Shown: positions 44,744 to 52,448, counted from the stretch's first letter. The stretch is DNA of 64,000 nucleotides from Streptomyces sp. NBC_01465 (GCF_036227325.1 NZ_CP109467.1:3782001-3846000), one strand, 5' to 3'. Numbers and translations: made by a program. Notes: generated by a model not told the origin, from the sequence alone.

Positions 44744-46099
44744 GTGGCAGCGCAGAGAGCCCCCAACTCCCGCCTGCGCGATGTCATCGACGCCATCGGC
44801 TGCACATACGAGGCCCTGGCGAAGGACGTTCGGCGCATCGCCGCCGAGAACGGCGAGATCATCCAGACCAACAAGTCGGCGATCTCCCACTGGGTGAACG
44901 GCACCCGCCAGCCCAGCGGCCGGACCAGCCGATACCTCGCCGAAGCGCTGACCCGCCGCACCGGCCGCATCGTCACTCTGGCCGAGATCGGCCTGGGCAC
45001 GGTGGACGGTAACGAACAGGACGAGGGCGACCCGGTCCTGGCGGTGACCGATCTGGGCCGCGCAGACGTCGAGCGCCACCACTACCTCGCGGTCGCCACC
45101 TTCACGACTGCGGGCGTCGCCATGCCGCTCGCGTACGACCACGAGGCCACCGCCCGCATGCTCCGAGCCCGCACCGGCACCACGCTGGTCGGCGCGGAGG
45201 ACGTGGACGTCGTACGCCAGATCACCGCAGCCTTCAGCGCAGCCGACGAACGCCTCGGCGGCGGCCACGGTCTGACCACTGTCACCGCCTACCTCGCCGA
45301 CACCGCCGCCCCGATGCTCCGCGGGCGCTTCACCGCCGAGCCGTTACGCCGGGCAGCCTTCGGTGCCGTTGCCGAACTCGCCTACCTGGCAGGCTGGAAG
45401 CATCACGACCTCGGTCAGGAAGGCGCCGCCCAGCGCTACTACCGAGTCGGCTACCAGCTCGCCTGCGAGGCCGACCCGCACGGTCACGCCGCCTGGATGA
45501 TGCGAGCCCTCGCCCACCAGGCGCTCAGCCTGAAGCAACCCCACCACTGCGTCGACCTCGCCGAAGCAGCTCTCTCCCAGGGCACCGGTCACATCGACGG
45601 ACAGACCGAGGCCCTGCTCCACATCACGCACGCCCGCGCCTACGCGGCCACCAACGAGAAGCCCGCCGCCGCACGCGCCCTGCTCGCTGCCGAGGACGCC
45701 CTCCTGCGCGATGACGGCCCCCAGCCCAGCTACTCCCGCGTCAGCGGCCCGGCCGCCGGCACCGTGGCCAGCCACACCGCCCGCACCCTGACCGACCTCG
45801 CCGATCACGTCGGCACCGAGCAGCAGCACCGCGATGCCTTGGTGCGTTGGGACCCGGTGAAGTACAAGCGCGTCCACGCCCTGACCTACGCCGACCTGGG
45901 CGACAGCCTCGCAGCCCAGGCCCGCGCCGACGAGGCTGTCGCCGCCTGGTCGCAAGCTCTCACGCTCATGGAGGGCATGACCTCCGACCGCACCCGTAAG
46001 GCAATCACGTCACTGCGGTCCACTCTCGCGATCTACCAACGTCGCAAAGTGCCCGGGGCTACCGAACTCGCCCGCCGTGCGCGCGAAGCACTCGCCTAA
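44744..46099 (+). CDS. XRE-type regulator with TPR-like helical domain
   Basis: 451 residues from GTG 44744, preceded by GGAGG. The N-terminal DNA-binding region (RLRDVIDAIGCTYEALAKDV, SAISHWVNGTRQPSG) covers residues 10-75. The rest, about 370 residues, is a series of helix pairs like those of TPR-containing Streptomyces regulators, with EALLHITHARAYAATNE and LTYADLGDSLAAQARADEA. It probably controls the divergent four-gene run and the Nudix gene 33 bp downstream. The open frame extends far upstream to 42305 but is antisense to real genes there. Confidence 0.82.
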   Translation: MAAQRAPNSRLRDVIDAIGCTYEALAKDVRRIAAENGEIIQTNKSAISHWVNGTRQPSGRTSRYLAEALTRRTGRIVTLAEIGLGTVDGNEQDEGDPVLAVTDLGRADVERHHYLAVATFTTAGVAMPLAYDHEATARMLRARTGTTLVGAEDVDVVRQITAAFSAADERLGGGHGLTTVTAYLADTAAPMLRGRFTAEPLRRAAFGAVAELAYLAGWKHHDLGQEGAAQRYYRVGYQLACEADPHGHAAWMMRALAHQALSLKQPHHCVDLAEAALSQGTGHIDGQTEALLHITHARAYAATNEKPAAARALLAAEDALLRDDGPQPSYSRVSGPAAGTVASHTARTLTDLADHVGTEQQHRDALVRWDPVKYKRVHALTYADLGDSLAAQARADEAVAAWSQALTLMEGMTSDRTRKAITSLRSTLAIYQRRKVPGATELARRAREALA

Positions 46100-46132
46100 C
46101 ATGCCAGCAACCGGCCGATGAAGGGACGCACA

Positions 46133-46636
46133 GTGGCGCAACCGACCACCGACGACCAGCCCAAAGCCCTCAAGCCCGCACTCGAATCCATGACCCTGCT
46201 GGTCGCCGGCGTCATCGTCCACGACCAGGCCACCAACCGCGTCGTGCTCCTGCAGCGCAGCGAGAACGCGAAGTTCGCTCAGGGCATGTGGGACCTGCCC
46301 GTCGGCAAGAGCGAACCCGGCGAACCGATCCCCGAAACCGCGGTACGCGAGCTCTACGAGGAGACCGGCCTGACGGTGAAGGCCGAGTCCCTCAAGGTCG
46401 CCCACATCATCCACGGCGCATGGGGAGTTGAAGCCCCCAACGGCTTCCTTACCGTCGTCTTCGTTGCCCATGAGTGGACCGGCGAGCCCGAGAACCGCGA
46501 GCCGCGCAAGCACGCCCAGGTCCGCTGGGTCGACGCCGCCGCCATCCCCGAAGAGTTCGTGGAAACCACCGCGAGCGCCCTCCACCGCTACCTCGACGGA
46601 GGCCCGGAAGTCTCCCTGAACGGCTGGGATCAGTAG
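46133..46636 (+). CDS. Nudix hydrolase of the element
   Basis: About 167 residues from GTG 46133, which has GAAGGGA seven bases upstream; ATG 46118 is the alternative. The complete Nudix box is present: GKSEPGEPIPETAVRELYEE followed by TGL. The preceding FAQGMWDLPVG places it among MutT-like enzymes that hydrolyse nucleoside diphosphate derivatives. It lies directly downstream of the XRE-TPR gene and belongs with the divergent HAD, methyltransferase and APH-like genes as one cargo island. Confidence 0.82.
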   Translation: MAQPTTDDQPKALKPALESMTLLVAGVIVHDQATNRVVLLQRSENAKFAQGMWDLPVGKSEPGEPIPETAVRELYEETGLTVKAESLKVAHIIHGAWGVEAPNGFLTVVFVAHEWTGEPENREPRKHAQVRWVDAAAIPEEFVETTASALHRYLDGGPEVSLNGWDQ

Positions 46637-46683
46637 CCGCTTGGGCGGTCAGTGCCCGAGGTAGCGCAGACCGTCCTCCGCTC

Positions 46684-47277
46684 TCAGCCCGGGGCTCGGA
46701 GCGATTCGAGAGCCGCATCGACGGTGCGGCTCAGGGAGCGTGCGTCGGCGCCCGCTCGCGACCGCATGTTCACCCCGTACGCGAGCAGCGCGAGCAGATC
46801 AGCCGCCGACGCCGGATCGACTGAAGACGCCAACTGCCCATCCTTTCTTGCGGTTTCGAGCGCGGTGCGTAGCGCGTCGCACAGCCCCTTGTGGTGCCGG
46901 TCGAGGACGGCCCGCACCTCCAGGTCGTCGCTCTCCACGCCCGCGTGCGCGTTGGACACCAGGCAGCCCCAGCGCGCGTGCTCTCCCGACGTACGCGCGC
47001 CGATCAGGCCGCGGAAGAAGTCCGCGACCGCGGGCAGCCCCCGCCCGTCCTCGGCGAGCTGCCGGAAGACGGGCTGCGAGCGAGCCGCCACATAGCGATT
47101 CAGCGCGGCGAGGTAGAGCTGCTGCTTGCTGCCATACGTGGAGTAGAGGCTGGAGCGGTTGAGCCCCGTGGCGTTCACGATGTCCTGCACGCCGGTGGCT
47201 GCCACGCCCTGCTTCCAGAACAGGCGGACCACCGTCTCCAGGGTCGCGTCCGGATCGAAGTGCTTGATGTCCGCCAT
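46684..47277 (-). CDS. TetR-family repressor
   Basis: A 197-residue protein. The N-terminal HTH reads TGVQDIVNATGLNRSSLYSTYG followed by a YGSKQQLYLAAL helix, the standard TetR form. The C-terminal ligand domain has a CLVSNAHAG segment with a single Cys. It is divergent from the peroxiredoxin-like gene, and the gap contains two mirrored operators, so autoregulation and control of that gene are very likely. The inducer is unknown. Confidence 0.9.
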   Translation of the reverse strand: MADIKHFDPDATLETVVRLFWKQGVAATGVQDIVNATGLNRSSLYSTYGSKQQLYLAALNRYVAARSQPVFRQLAEDGRGLPAVADFFRGLIGARTSGEHARWGCLVSNAHAGVESDDLEVRAVLDRHHKGLCDALRTALETARKDGQLASSVDPASAADLLALLAYGVNMRSRAGADARSLSRTVDAALESLRAPG

Positions 47278-47293
47278 GCCTCACCTCACCACC

Positions 47294-47356
47294 AACTTGG
47301 AACAGTAGTTTCAAGATACCGCCCAGGCCGCTATCTTGAAATGAGCGTTCCAAGTT
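47294..47356. promoter_or_regulatory. Double TetR operator
   Basis: AACTTGGAAC (47294-47303) is the exact complement of GTTCCAAGTT (47347-47356), and TTTCAAGAT (47309-47317) of ATCTTGAAA (47333-47341). Each half is itself a dyad near TTGGAAC-N4-GTTTCAA, giving two mirror-image operators between the divergent tetR and peroxiredoxin-like genes. Confidence 0.78.
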
Positions 47357-47405
47357 ATGGGGCGGGCCCTTCCACCTGCCCCCACACAGGAAGGACACCG
47401 CCCTC

Positions 47406-48053
47406 ATGACCCTCAACGCAGAACTGCGCGCCTTCTACGAAGCCCGCCAGCAGCAGATCCCCGCCGAGATCCGCGAGATCATGCAGCGTGCTGGCGTCGA
47501 ACTCGCCGCCTCCGGCCAGATTGACCACGCCCTCACCGCCGGGGCGCAGGCCCCGCGCTTCACGCTGCCCTCCGCGACCGGCGAGGCCGTCGGCCTCGAT
47601 CAACTCCTCACCCAGGGCCCGGTCGTGCTCACCTTCTACCGCGGTGCCTGGTGCCCGTACTGCAATCTCGCGCTGCGCTCGCTGCAGCAGCACCACGCCG
47701 ACATCACCCACCGCGGTGCCCAACTCGTCGCCGTTTCCCCGCAGATCCCCGACGAGTCGCTGTCCCTGACCGAGAAGCACGCTCTGGACTTCACTGTCCT
47801 CAGCGACGTCGGTTCCGACGCCGCCAAGGCGTACGGCCTCGCCTTCGACCTGCCGGACGACCTCGCCGCCGTCTACGACAAGCTCGGCTTCGACCTCCAC
47901 CGGGTCAACGGCGGTCACCCGCGCACCCTTCCGGTCCCCGCGACGTACGTCATCGACCAGAGCGGCACCGTCCGCTGGGCGTTCGCCGACACCGACTACA
48001 CCAAGCGCGCCGAACCGGCCGACATCCTCGCCGCGCTCGACGCCCTGCGCTGA
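47406..48053 (+). CDS. Peroxiredoxin-like (AhpC/TSA) protein
   Basis: A 215-residue thioredoxin-fold protein. FYRGAWCPYCN places C83 and C86 as a CxxC at the active site, as in peroxiredoxin-like proteins of this group. A helical N-terminal 45 residues precede the fold, and the C-terminal LPVPATYVIDQSG carries the cis-proline. It probably reduces peroxides or quinone-type oxidants. Regulation by the adjacent TetR protein through the double operator is expected. Confidence 0.85.
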   Translation: MTLNAELRAFYEARQQQIPAEIREIMQRAGVELAASGQIDHALTAGAQAPRFTLPSATGEAVGLDQLLTQGPVVLTFYRGAWCPYCNLALRSLQQHHADITHRGAQLVAVSPQIPDESLSLTEKHALDFTVLSDVGSDAAKAYGLAFDLPDDLAAVYDKLGFDLHRVNGGHPRTLPVPATYVIDQSGTVRWAFADTDYTKRAEPADILAALDALR

Positions 48054-48064
48054 GGTGCCGTCTG

Positions 48065-49027
48065 TCAGGCAGCCGCCCGGGTTTGATTGAAGGTGCGTCG
48101 GTAGGCGCCGGGTGTGGTGCCCAGATGTGCCCGGAAGCGGCGGCGCAGGTTGACTGCCGAGGTGAGTCCGACGCGGGTGGCGATGGCCTCGACCGGCAGG
48201 TCGGTCTGCTCCAGCAATACGCGTGCTGCGTCGAGGCGCTGGCGCAGCAGCCACTGCCCCGGGCTGACGCCGAGCTGTTCGCTAAAACGCCGGGCGAGGG
48301 TCCGGGTGGACAGTCCGGCTCGTTCGGCGAGCCGGTCCAGGGTCAGCGGAGAGTCGAGGCGGGACGCGGCCCACTCAAGGAGGGGCGCCAGTGACTCGTC
48401 CGTCCTCGCCGGGGCGGGTTGTGCAGCGTACTGAAGTTGGCTGCCCTCCCGGTGCGGGGGCAGGACCATGTTCCGGGCGATCTGTGCGGCGTAGGCGGCG
48501 CCGTGGTCGCGGCGCACCAGGTGAAGGCACAGGTCGATGCCCGCGCCGGTTCCGGCGCTGGTGGCCACGTCGCCGTGGTCCACGTAGAGCACGTCGGGGT
48601 CGACCTCGACGTGGGGGAAGGTGGCGGAGAGCCGGTCCGCGTGGCGCCAGTGGGTGCTGGCACGGCGACCGTCGAGCAGTCCCGCATGGGCGAGGACGAA
48701 CGCCCCCGTGCAGATGGCGACGATCCTGGCCCCGCGCGTGTGGGCGGCCTGCAGCGCCGCGATGACGGTCGGCGGCACCGGCGCGCTGGGCGGCTGCCAG
48801 CCGGGGACGATCACGGTGTCCGCCTCCTCCAACGTCTCCAGCCCCGTGTCGACGAGCATCGGGTAACCGACAGTGGTCCGCAGCGGTCCGGGGCGCTCGG
48901 CACAGATCCGGAAGCTGTAGCGGGCGGGCTCATCCGGCAGGACGGTCCCGAAGACCTCGGCAGCGCAGCCGAGCTCGAAGGGCGACTGCGGCGGATTGAG
49001 CAGGGCCACCACCCGGTGAAGACGCAT
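48065..49027 (-). CDS. GlxA-type AraC-family regulator with DJ-1/PfpI domain
   Basis: A 320-residue protein. A DJ-1/PfpI-like sensor domain covers residues about 5-180, with VAICTGAFVLAHAGLLDGRR around the nucleophile-elbow Cys. A C-terminal AraC double HTH covers residues about 215-310 (LDRLAERAGLSTRTLARRF). Such regulators often control oxidative or nitrogen catabolic genes. It is divergent from the alpha/beta hydrolase gene 70 bp away and converges on the peroxiredoxin-like gene. Confidence 0.88.
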   Translation of the reverse strand: MRLHRVVALLNPPQSPFELGCAAEVFGTVLPDEPARYSFRICAERPGPLRTTVGYPMLVDTGLETLEEADTVIVPGWQPPSAPVPPTVIAALQAAHTRGARIVAICTGAFVLAHAGLLDGRRASTHWRHADRLSATFPHVEVDPDVLYVDHGDVATSAGTGAGIDLCLHLVRRDHGAAYAAQIARNMVLPPHREGSQLQYAAQPAPARTDESLAPLLEWAASRLDSPLTLDRLAERAGLSTRTLARRFSEQLGVSPGQWLLRQRLDAARVLLEQTDLPVEAIATRVGLTSAVNLRRRFRAHLGTTPGAYRRTFNQTRAAA

Positions 49028-49097
49028 GGCAAGAATGTACTCCTAGGTGTCTTTCAGGACTCTCGGCAGGAAGATCGACTCCGGTCACAGTGGTCCC

Positions 49098-49940
49098 ATG
49101 AGTGAAACCACCGACACCACAGCGGTCAGGAGCGCGGTCCGGGTCGACGGCGAATCTGCCAGCTACCTGACCGCCGGACGGCAGGACGGCCGACCCGTGC
49201 TGCTCCTGCACGGCACGTACTGGAGCCGCGTCTGGCTCCCGGTACTCGACCACCTCGCCGACGCGGGGCTGCGGCCCCTCGCGGTCGACCTCCCCGGACT
49301 CGGGCGCTCGGGAGGCGAACTCACCCTGGAAACAGGTGCCGTCCCCGCCCTCGCAGACTGGGTGGCACGCTTCGCCTCTTCGCTGCAACTCTCCGGGCCG
49401 ATCGCCGTAGCGGGTCATGACATCGGCGGCGCCGTCGCCCAGCACCTCCTCGTCCATGATCAGCTGGACGTGTCCCGGTTGGCCTTGGTCAACTCGGTCA
49501 CCTACGACTCCTGGCCCGTGTCCAGCGTGGCCCGCTTCCGAGACCCCGAGGTCGTCGCCGCGACCACCGCCGACGAGATCCTCACCGCCCGCCGGCAAGC
49601 CGTGACCCAAGCGCTGGCCGATGCCGCCACCGAGCAACGGATTACGGACTATCTTCACCCGTGGACCGATGAACGGGTCCGCCGCTCCTGGATGGCGATG
49701 GTGGGCGCGGCCGACAACCGCTACACCCGCGATGCCGTCCCCGCCCTGCGCCAGAACACGACACCCAAGCTGCTGGTCTGGGGCGAGGACGACGACTTCC
49801 AGAAGGTGGAATACGCCGAGCGGTTCGCCTCGGAGATGCCGCACACCACCCTCATACGTATCCCGGATGCGGGCCACATCCCCACAGAGAACGCTCCTGA
49901 CCAGATCGGCCGCGTGCTCGCCGGCTTCTTCACGGCGTAG
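49098..49940 (+). CDS. Alpha/beta hydrolase, last gene of the element
   Basis: 280 residues from ATG 49098. VLLLHGTYWSRVW near residue 36 gives the oxyanion region. AGHDIGG near residue 116 has Asp as nucleophile, as in epoxide hydrolase/dehalogenase-type enzymes. DDDFQKVEYAERF and IPDAGHIPTENAP supply the acid and His. It may be the target of the divergent GlxA-type regulator. The stop lies 17 bp before the right-end TGGGAGCC repeats. Confidence 0.85.
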   Translation: MSETTDTTAVRSAVRVDGESASYLTAGRQDGRPVLLLHGTYWSRVWLPVLDHLADAGLRPLAVDLPGLGRSGGELTLETGAVPALADWVARFASSLQLSGPIAVAGHDIGGAVAQHLLVHDQLDVSRLALVNSVTYDSWPVSSVARFRDPEVVAATTADEILTARRQAVTQALADAATEQRITDYLHPWTDERVRRSWMAMVGAADNRYTRDAVPALRQNTTPKLLVWGEDDDFQKVEYAERFASEMPHTTLIRIPDAGHIPTENAPDQIGRVLAGFFTA

Positions 49941-49957
49941 AGGCATGACGGCCGCCC

Positions 49958-49976
49958 TGGGAGCCGACTGGGAGCC
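49958..49976. promoter_or_regulatory. Right-end TGGGAGCC repeats (putative integrase arm sites)
   Basis: TGGGAGCC occurs at 49958-49965 and 49969-49976, 11 bp apart as at the left end, and is followed by the same GACTT. It lies about 105 bp inside the right attachment repeat. Confidence 0.6.
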
Positions 49977-50081
49977 GACTTGCTCCCCAAGCCCCTTCCA
50001 CACCATGCGAGACCGATCAGGGCCACACTCCTCACCAGGCGAAACGCTATTTCCGCAGGCAAGATCACCAACCGAACCTCA

Positions 50082-50126
50082 TTCGGGACGAAGAGGTCGT
50101 GGGTTCAAATCCCGCCACCCCGACAG
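50082..50126 (+). repeat. Attachment site attR (45-bp direct repeat)
   Basis: An exact copy of 30140-30184: the anticodon-loop-to-3'-end part of tRNA-Pro. No complete tRNA precedes it, so it is the displaced 3' end and the right boundary of the element. Confidence 0.93.
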
Positions 50127-50135
50127 CCAAAACAG

Positions 50136-50175
50136 CAGGTGAGGGGCTTACGGTTCGCCGTAAACCCCTCACCTG
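50136..50175. terminator. Original tRNA-Pro terminator
   Basis: CAGGTGAGGGG and TTACGG pair with CCGTAA and CCCCTCACCTG around TTCG, with one C/A mismatch, followed by TTTT. Directly after attR, it is the tRNA terminator that was pushed away by the insertion. Confidence 0.85.
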
Positions 50176-50225
50176 TTTTGCGTGGCCGGTCTCCGCCCGG
50201 ATCAACGTGATGGCAGGGCGCACCA

Positions 50226-50990
50226 TCAGCCGAACTCGGAATCGTCCGCCTCGTCCTCGTACGGCTGACCAGCCGCGGACCGCCGCGCCATGTTGTCCGC
50301 CCAGGCGCGGGCCCACTCGCGCAGCTGGCTGATGGTCGCCTCATCCAGCCCGTACGCCGCGAATTCGCTGTCGTCGATCCAGTCGGCACCGACCAGACGG
50401 GCCTGCAGCTCGGCAGGCCCGAAAGGCGAGTCGGGGCGAGCATGACGGCGGCCGAACTCTTCCAGGTCGGTAGTGGTCCAGCGGCGGGAAGCTGCGTAGA
50501 CATCGATGAAGTCCCGGGCGACGCCACGCTCGGCAATGGCACGGACCTTGGTGCCCACCACGTCCTGTTCGGAGAGAACGGGGCCATACGAGGTGGAAAC
50601 GGCCGGTCGCCAGAACATCTCCTTGAGGATGTCGACCTCGCACTCCTCGCCAGTGGCCGGGTCAGTGGCCAGGAATCGGGCCGACAGCGGTGCGACCTCT
50701 ACCACCTCAACCCCCCACCCGAGACCGGTCAGCCCCTCACCCAGGACGCGAGCAATGTCCTCCATGGGAGCGGGGTTCTCCGTGGCGACGTCCAGATCCT
50801 GGCTGGTGCGGGAGACCAGTTCGTGTGCCTGGACCGCATAACCGCCAGTCAGGACAAGCGGATACGGAGCACCGAGAGCGAGGACGTCCTTGAGCAGCCG
50901 GCGTGCAGCTCCGGCATGGACGGCTTCTTCACGCGACGGCAGCTCGCACCGTGGTGGCGCGCAGCTCTGGGAAGGCGCCTTCCCAGACAT
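50226..50990 (-). CDS. AbiEii/AbiGii-type nucleotidyltransferase-like protein
   Basis: About 254 residues if started at ATG 50990. The start is unsure because the frame stays open far upstream. LVLTGGYAVQAHELVSRTSQ followed by DLDVAT gives the GG...DxD nucleotidyltransferase motif. CEVDILKEMFW, VVGTKVRAIAERGVARDFID and FGPAELQARLVGAD follow the AbiEii-type layout. AbiEii proteins are toxins of abortive-infection systems that modify tRNA. No AbiEi antitoxin of classical type is evident; a 99-codon frame precedes it. Confidence 0.7.
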   Translation of the reverse strand: MSGKAPSQSCAPPRCELPSREEAVHAGAARRLLKDVLALGAPYPLVLTGGYAVQAHELVSRTSQDLDVATENPAPMEDIARVLGEGLTGLGWGVEVVEVAPLSARFLATDPATGEECEVDILKEMFWRPAVSTSYGPVLSEQDVVGTKVRAIAERGVARDFIDVYAASRRWTTTDLEEFGRRHARPDSPFGPAELQARLVGADWIDDSEFAAYGLDEATISQLREWARAWADNMARRSAAGQPYEDEADDSEFG

Positions 50991-51228
50991 CCCGCACGGT
51001 GCTGCCGATGAGCGTCCTAAGGACTGGCCACAGGGTAAGGAGGAGGTCGGCGTTGAGGTAGCGGCACAAGTCATCGCGCATGCCCTCGGCAAGGACCGTC
51101 CGGTAGAGCCCCATCCGCAGCCGCGGCTGATCGAGGTCGAAGGCCCGGAGCCCTGGCGTGAGGTCGCCTCGCCTGCCTCGGGCTTCTGGCGCGGAGCGCA
51201 CCAGGGCAGGGACACGCTCAATGCCCAC
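50929..51228 (-). CDS. Small protein upstream of the AbiEii-like gene
   Basis: 99 residues from GTG 51228, in a different frame from its neighbours. It includes RMGLYRTVLAEGMRDDL, ADLLLTLWPVLRTL and DVWEGAFPEL, with coding character much better than the other frames across the same DNA. It overlaps the likely AbiEii start by about 62 bp. I know similar short proteins placed before AbiEii-like genes in Streptomyces but cannot name the family. It may be the antitoxin-side partner. Confidence 0.55.
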   Translation of the reverse strand: MGIERVPALVRSAPEARGRRGDLTPGLRAFDLDQPRLRMGLYRTVLAEGMRDDLCRYLNADLLLTLWPVLRTLIGSTVRDVWEGAFPELRATTVRAAVA

Positions 51229-51707
51229 ACGTCGCCTGTTTGGTGAATCCCTTGGTCGTCGACGTCGTGGTCGCCGTCCCCATAAGGGTCCGGATCGTTG
51301 ATGACGAATATCCGGGCGCCGGACTCGGGAACGCGATAGCGATGGACGTCACCCGAGAGATCGTCGGGCTCGACCGTGCGCCCCAGGGAAAGGATCACGG
51401 TCCGCAAGTCCTCGAACCGAACACGGGACGCGAAATCGCCGTACTCCCGTGTCAGGGGCGGCGGAACAAGGAGGCCGTGGATCAGCCGGTGGATCTGGAC
51501 AGCGAACCCGGTACAGGACATGACGCCTTCGGGATCCGAGAACGAGAGTTCCACCAGACCGTAGTCCCGGCGCAGCGTTCCCCTGCCGCGATCGTCGATG
51601 CAGTCCGACCCCATTGCGGCTTCCCACTCGGCCGGGTTGGATCCGATGCCGGTCCCGAAGACGTCGCAGTGCGCGGCGACGTGTGCGTAGAAATCCAGCT
51701 CGGACAC
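51159..51707 (-). CDS. Hypothetical protein without its own stop (frame runs on into AbiEii)
   Basis: GTG 51707 is preceded by AGGGGAG and opens a good coding frame of about 160-180 residues (SELDFYAHVAAHCDVFG; GARIFVINDPDPYGDGD). Coding character fades near 51200, where the 99-codon frame takes over, yet no stop appears until 50226. The lower boundary given here is therefore arbitrary. A frameshift or loss of the stop codon are the simplest explanations. The function is unknown; the acidic sequence resembles small immunity-like proteins. Confidence 0.5.
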
Positions 51708-51883
51708 CCGTTGAGCTCCCCTGGGCCGGTCTTGCGTACGGCCGCAGCCTAGCGTTGGCGCTCTTCGTGTGATGAACGGACTCGTCTCGGAGCGGCAAGG
51801 CCGCCTTCTGGGCATTTCGTGCCTAAGTGAGATGAAACGTTGCGGCAGGTGCCGCACACCCGCTCACCGGAAGAAGCCCCACC

Positions 51884-52396
51884 GTGAACTCTCGTTCGCT
51901 CGCCCGGATCGCCGTCACCTCCATCTCCCTGCTGGCAGTCGCGCTGCCCAGTGCGGCCGCCCACGCCGCGCCGAAGGACGCCTGCTGGCGGTACCAGGCG
52001 ACCGTCAACCGCCACCAGGACCGCATCGCCGAGCTGGACGCGCAGATCGACCCGGTCGCGAAGAAGATCGAGCAGCTGGACCACGAGTACCAGGACGCCA
52101 ACGGCGCCGCGGAGTACTACGCGACCGTCTGGGGCGAGGCCCGTGACTGGGTCGGCTACCTCGAGGAGGACGAGTCGGGCGAGTTCTCCGCGGCCGACTA
52201 CCGCGACGCCGTCGCGAAGCGGGACGAGGCGCGCAAGCAGCTGGACAAGGCCAACGCCGCCGAGCGCAAGGCGTATGCCGCGCTGAACGGTGTCAGCCAG
52301 GACCCGAAGGTGGTCGAGGAGCGCGCCAAGAGCCAGAAGCTCCTGGTCCGCGCCGAGAACGCCCTCGCCAAGTGCGAAGCGAAGCCGTCCGCCTGA
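51884..52396 (+). CDS. Secreted coiled-coil protein
   Basis: 170 residues from GTG 51884. A signal peptide (MNSRSLARIAVTSISLLAVA) ends at an AHAAP cleavage site near residue 29. The mature protein is almost wholly helical, with heptad-like charged segments DAQIDPVAKKIEQLDHEYQ and KRDEARKQLDKANAAERKAY. One Cys lies near each end (CWRYQ and KCEAK), which could form a disulfide. No known domain. It is followed by a very strong hairpin at 52415-52448. Confidence 0.75.
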   Translation: MNSRSLARIAVTSISLLAVALPSAAAHAAPKDACWRYQATVNRHQDRIAELDAQIDPVAKKIEQLDHEYQDANGAAEYYATVWGEARDWVGYLEEDESGEFSAADYRDAVAKRDEARKQLDKANAAERKAYAALNGVSQDPKVVEERAKSQKLLVRAENALAKCEAKPSA

Positions 52397-52414
52397 CGGT
52401 TCGTATCCTGCGGC

Positions 52415-52448
52415 CGGGCCCGGTACCGATCAGTCGGTACCGGGCCCG
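52415..52448. terminator. Perfect 15-bp bidirectional terminator overlapping the LysR stop
   Basis: CGGGCCCGGTACCGA pairs perfectly with TCGGTACCGGGCCCG around TCAG. The last codons of the convergent LysR gene (stop at 52430) lie inside the hairpin. Confidence 0.88.

Larger units (their letters stand above)
30185..50126. mobile_element. Integrative mobilizable element in tRNA-Pro(CGG)
   Basis: The element of about 19.9 kb is bounded by a 45-bp tRNA-derived repeat. It carries a tyrosine integrase, an excisionase-like gene, an XRE repressor, a DUF3631 ATPase, a DUF2637 protein, MobC, a relaxase and cargo. I found no FtsK/TraB translocase, type IV coupling protein, replication initiator or phage structural gene. 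Transfer would need helper functions, unlike classical actinomycete AICEs that move double-stranded DNA with TraB. Several genes, especially 30468-33411, use more A/T at third positions than the flanks. Confidence 0.88.

Noticed and set aside
30185..50126. Prophage interpretation of the integrated element
   Set aside because: No capsid, terminase, portal, tail or lysis genes are present, while MobC and relaxase are.
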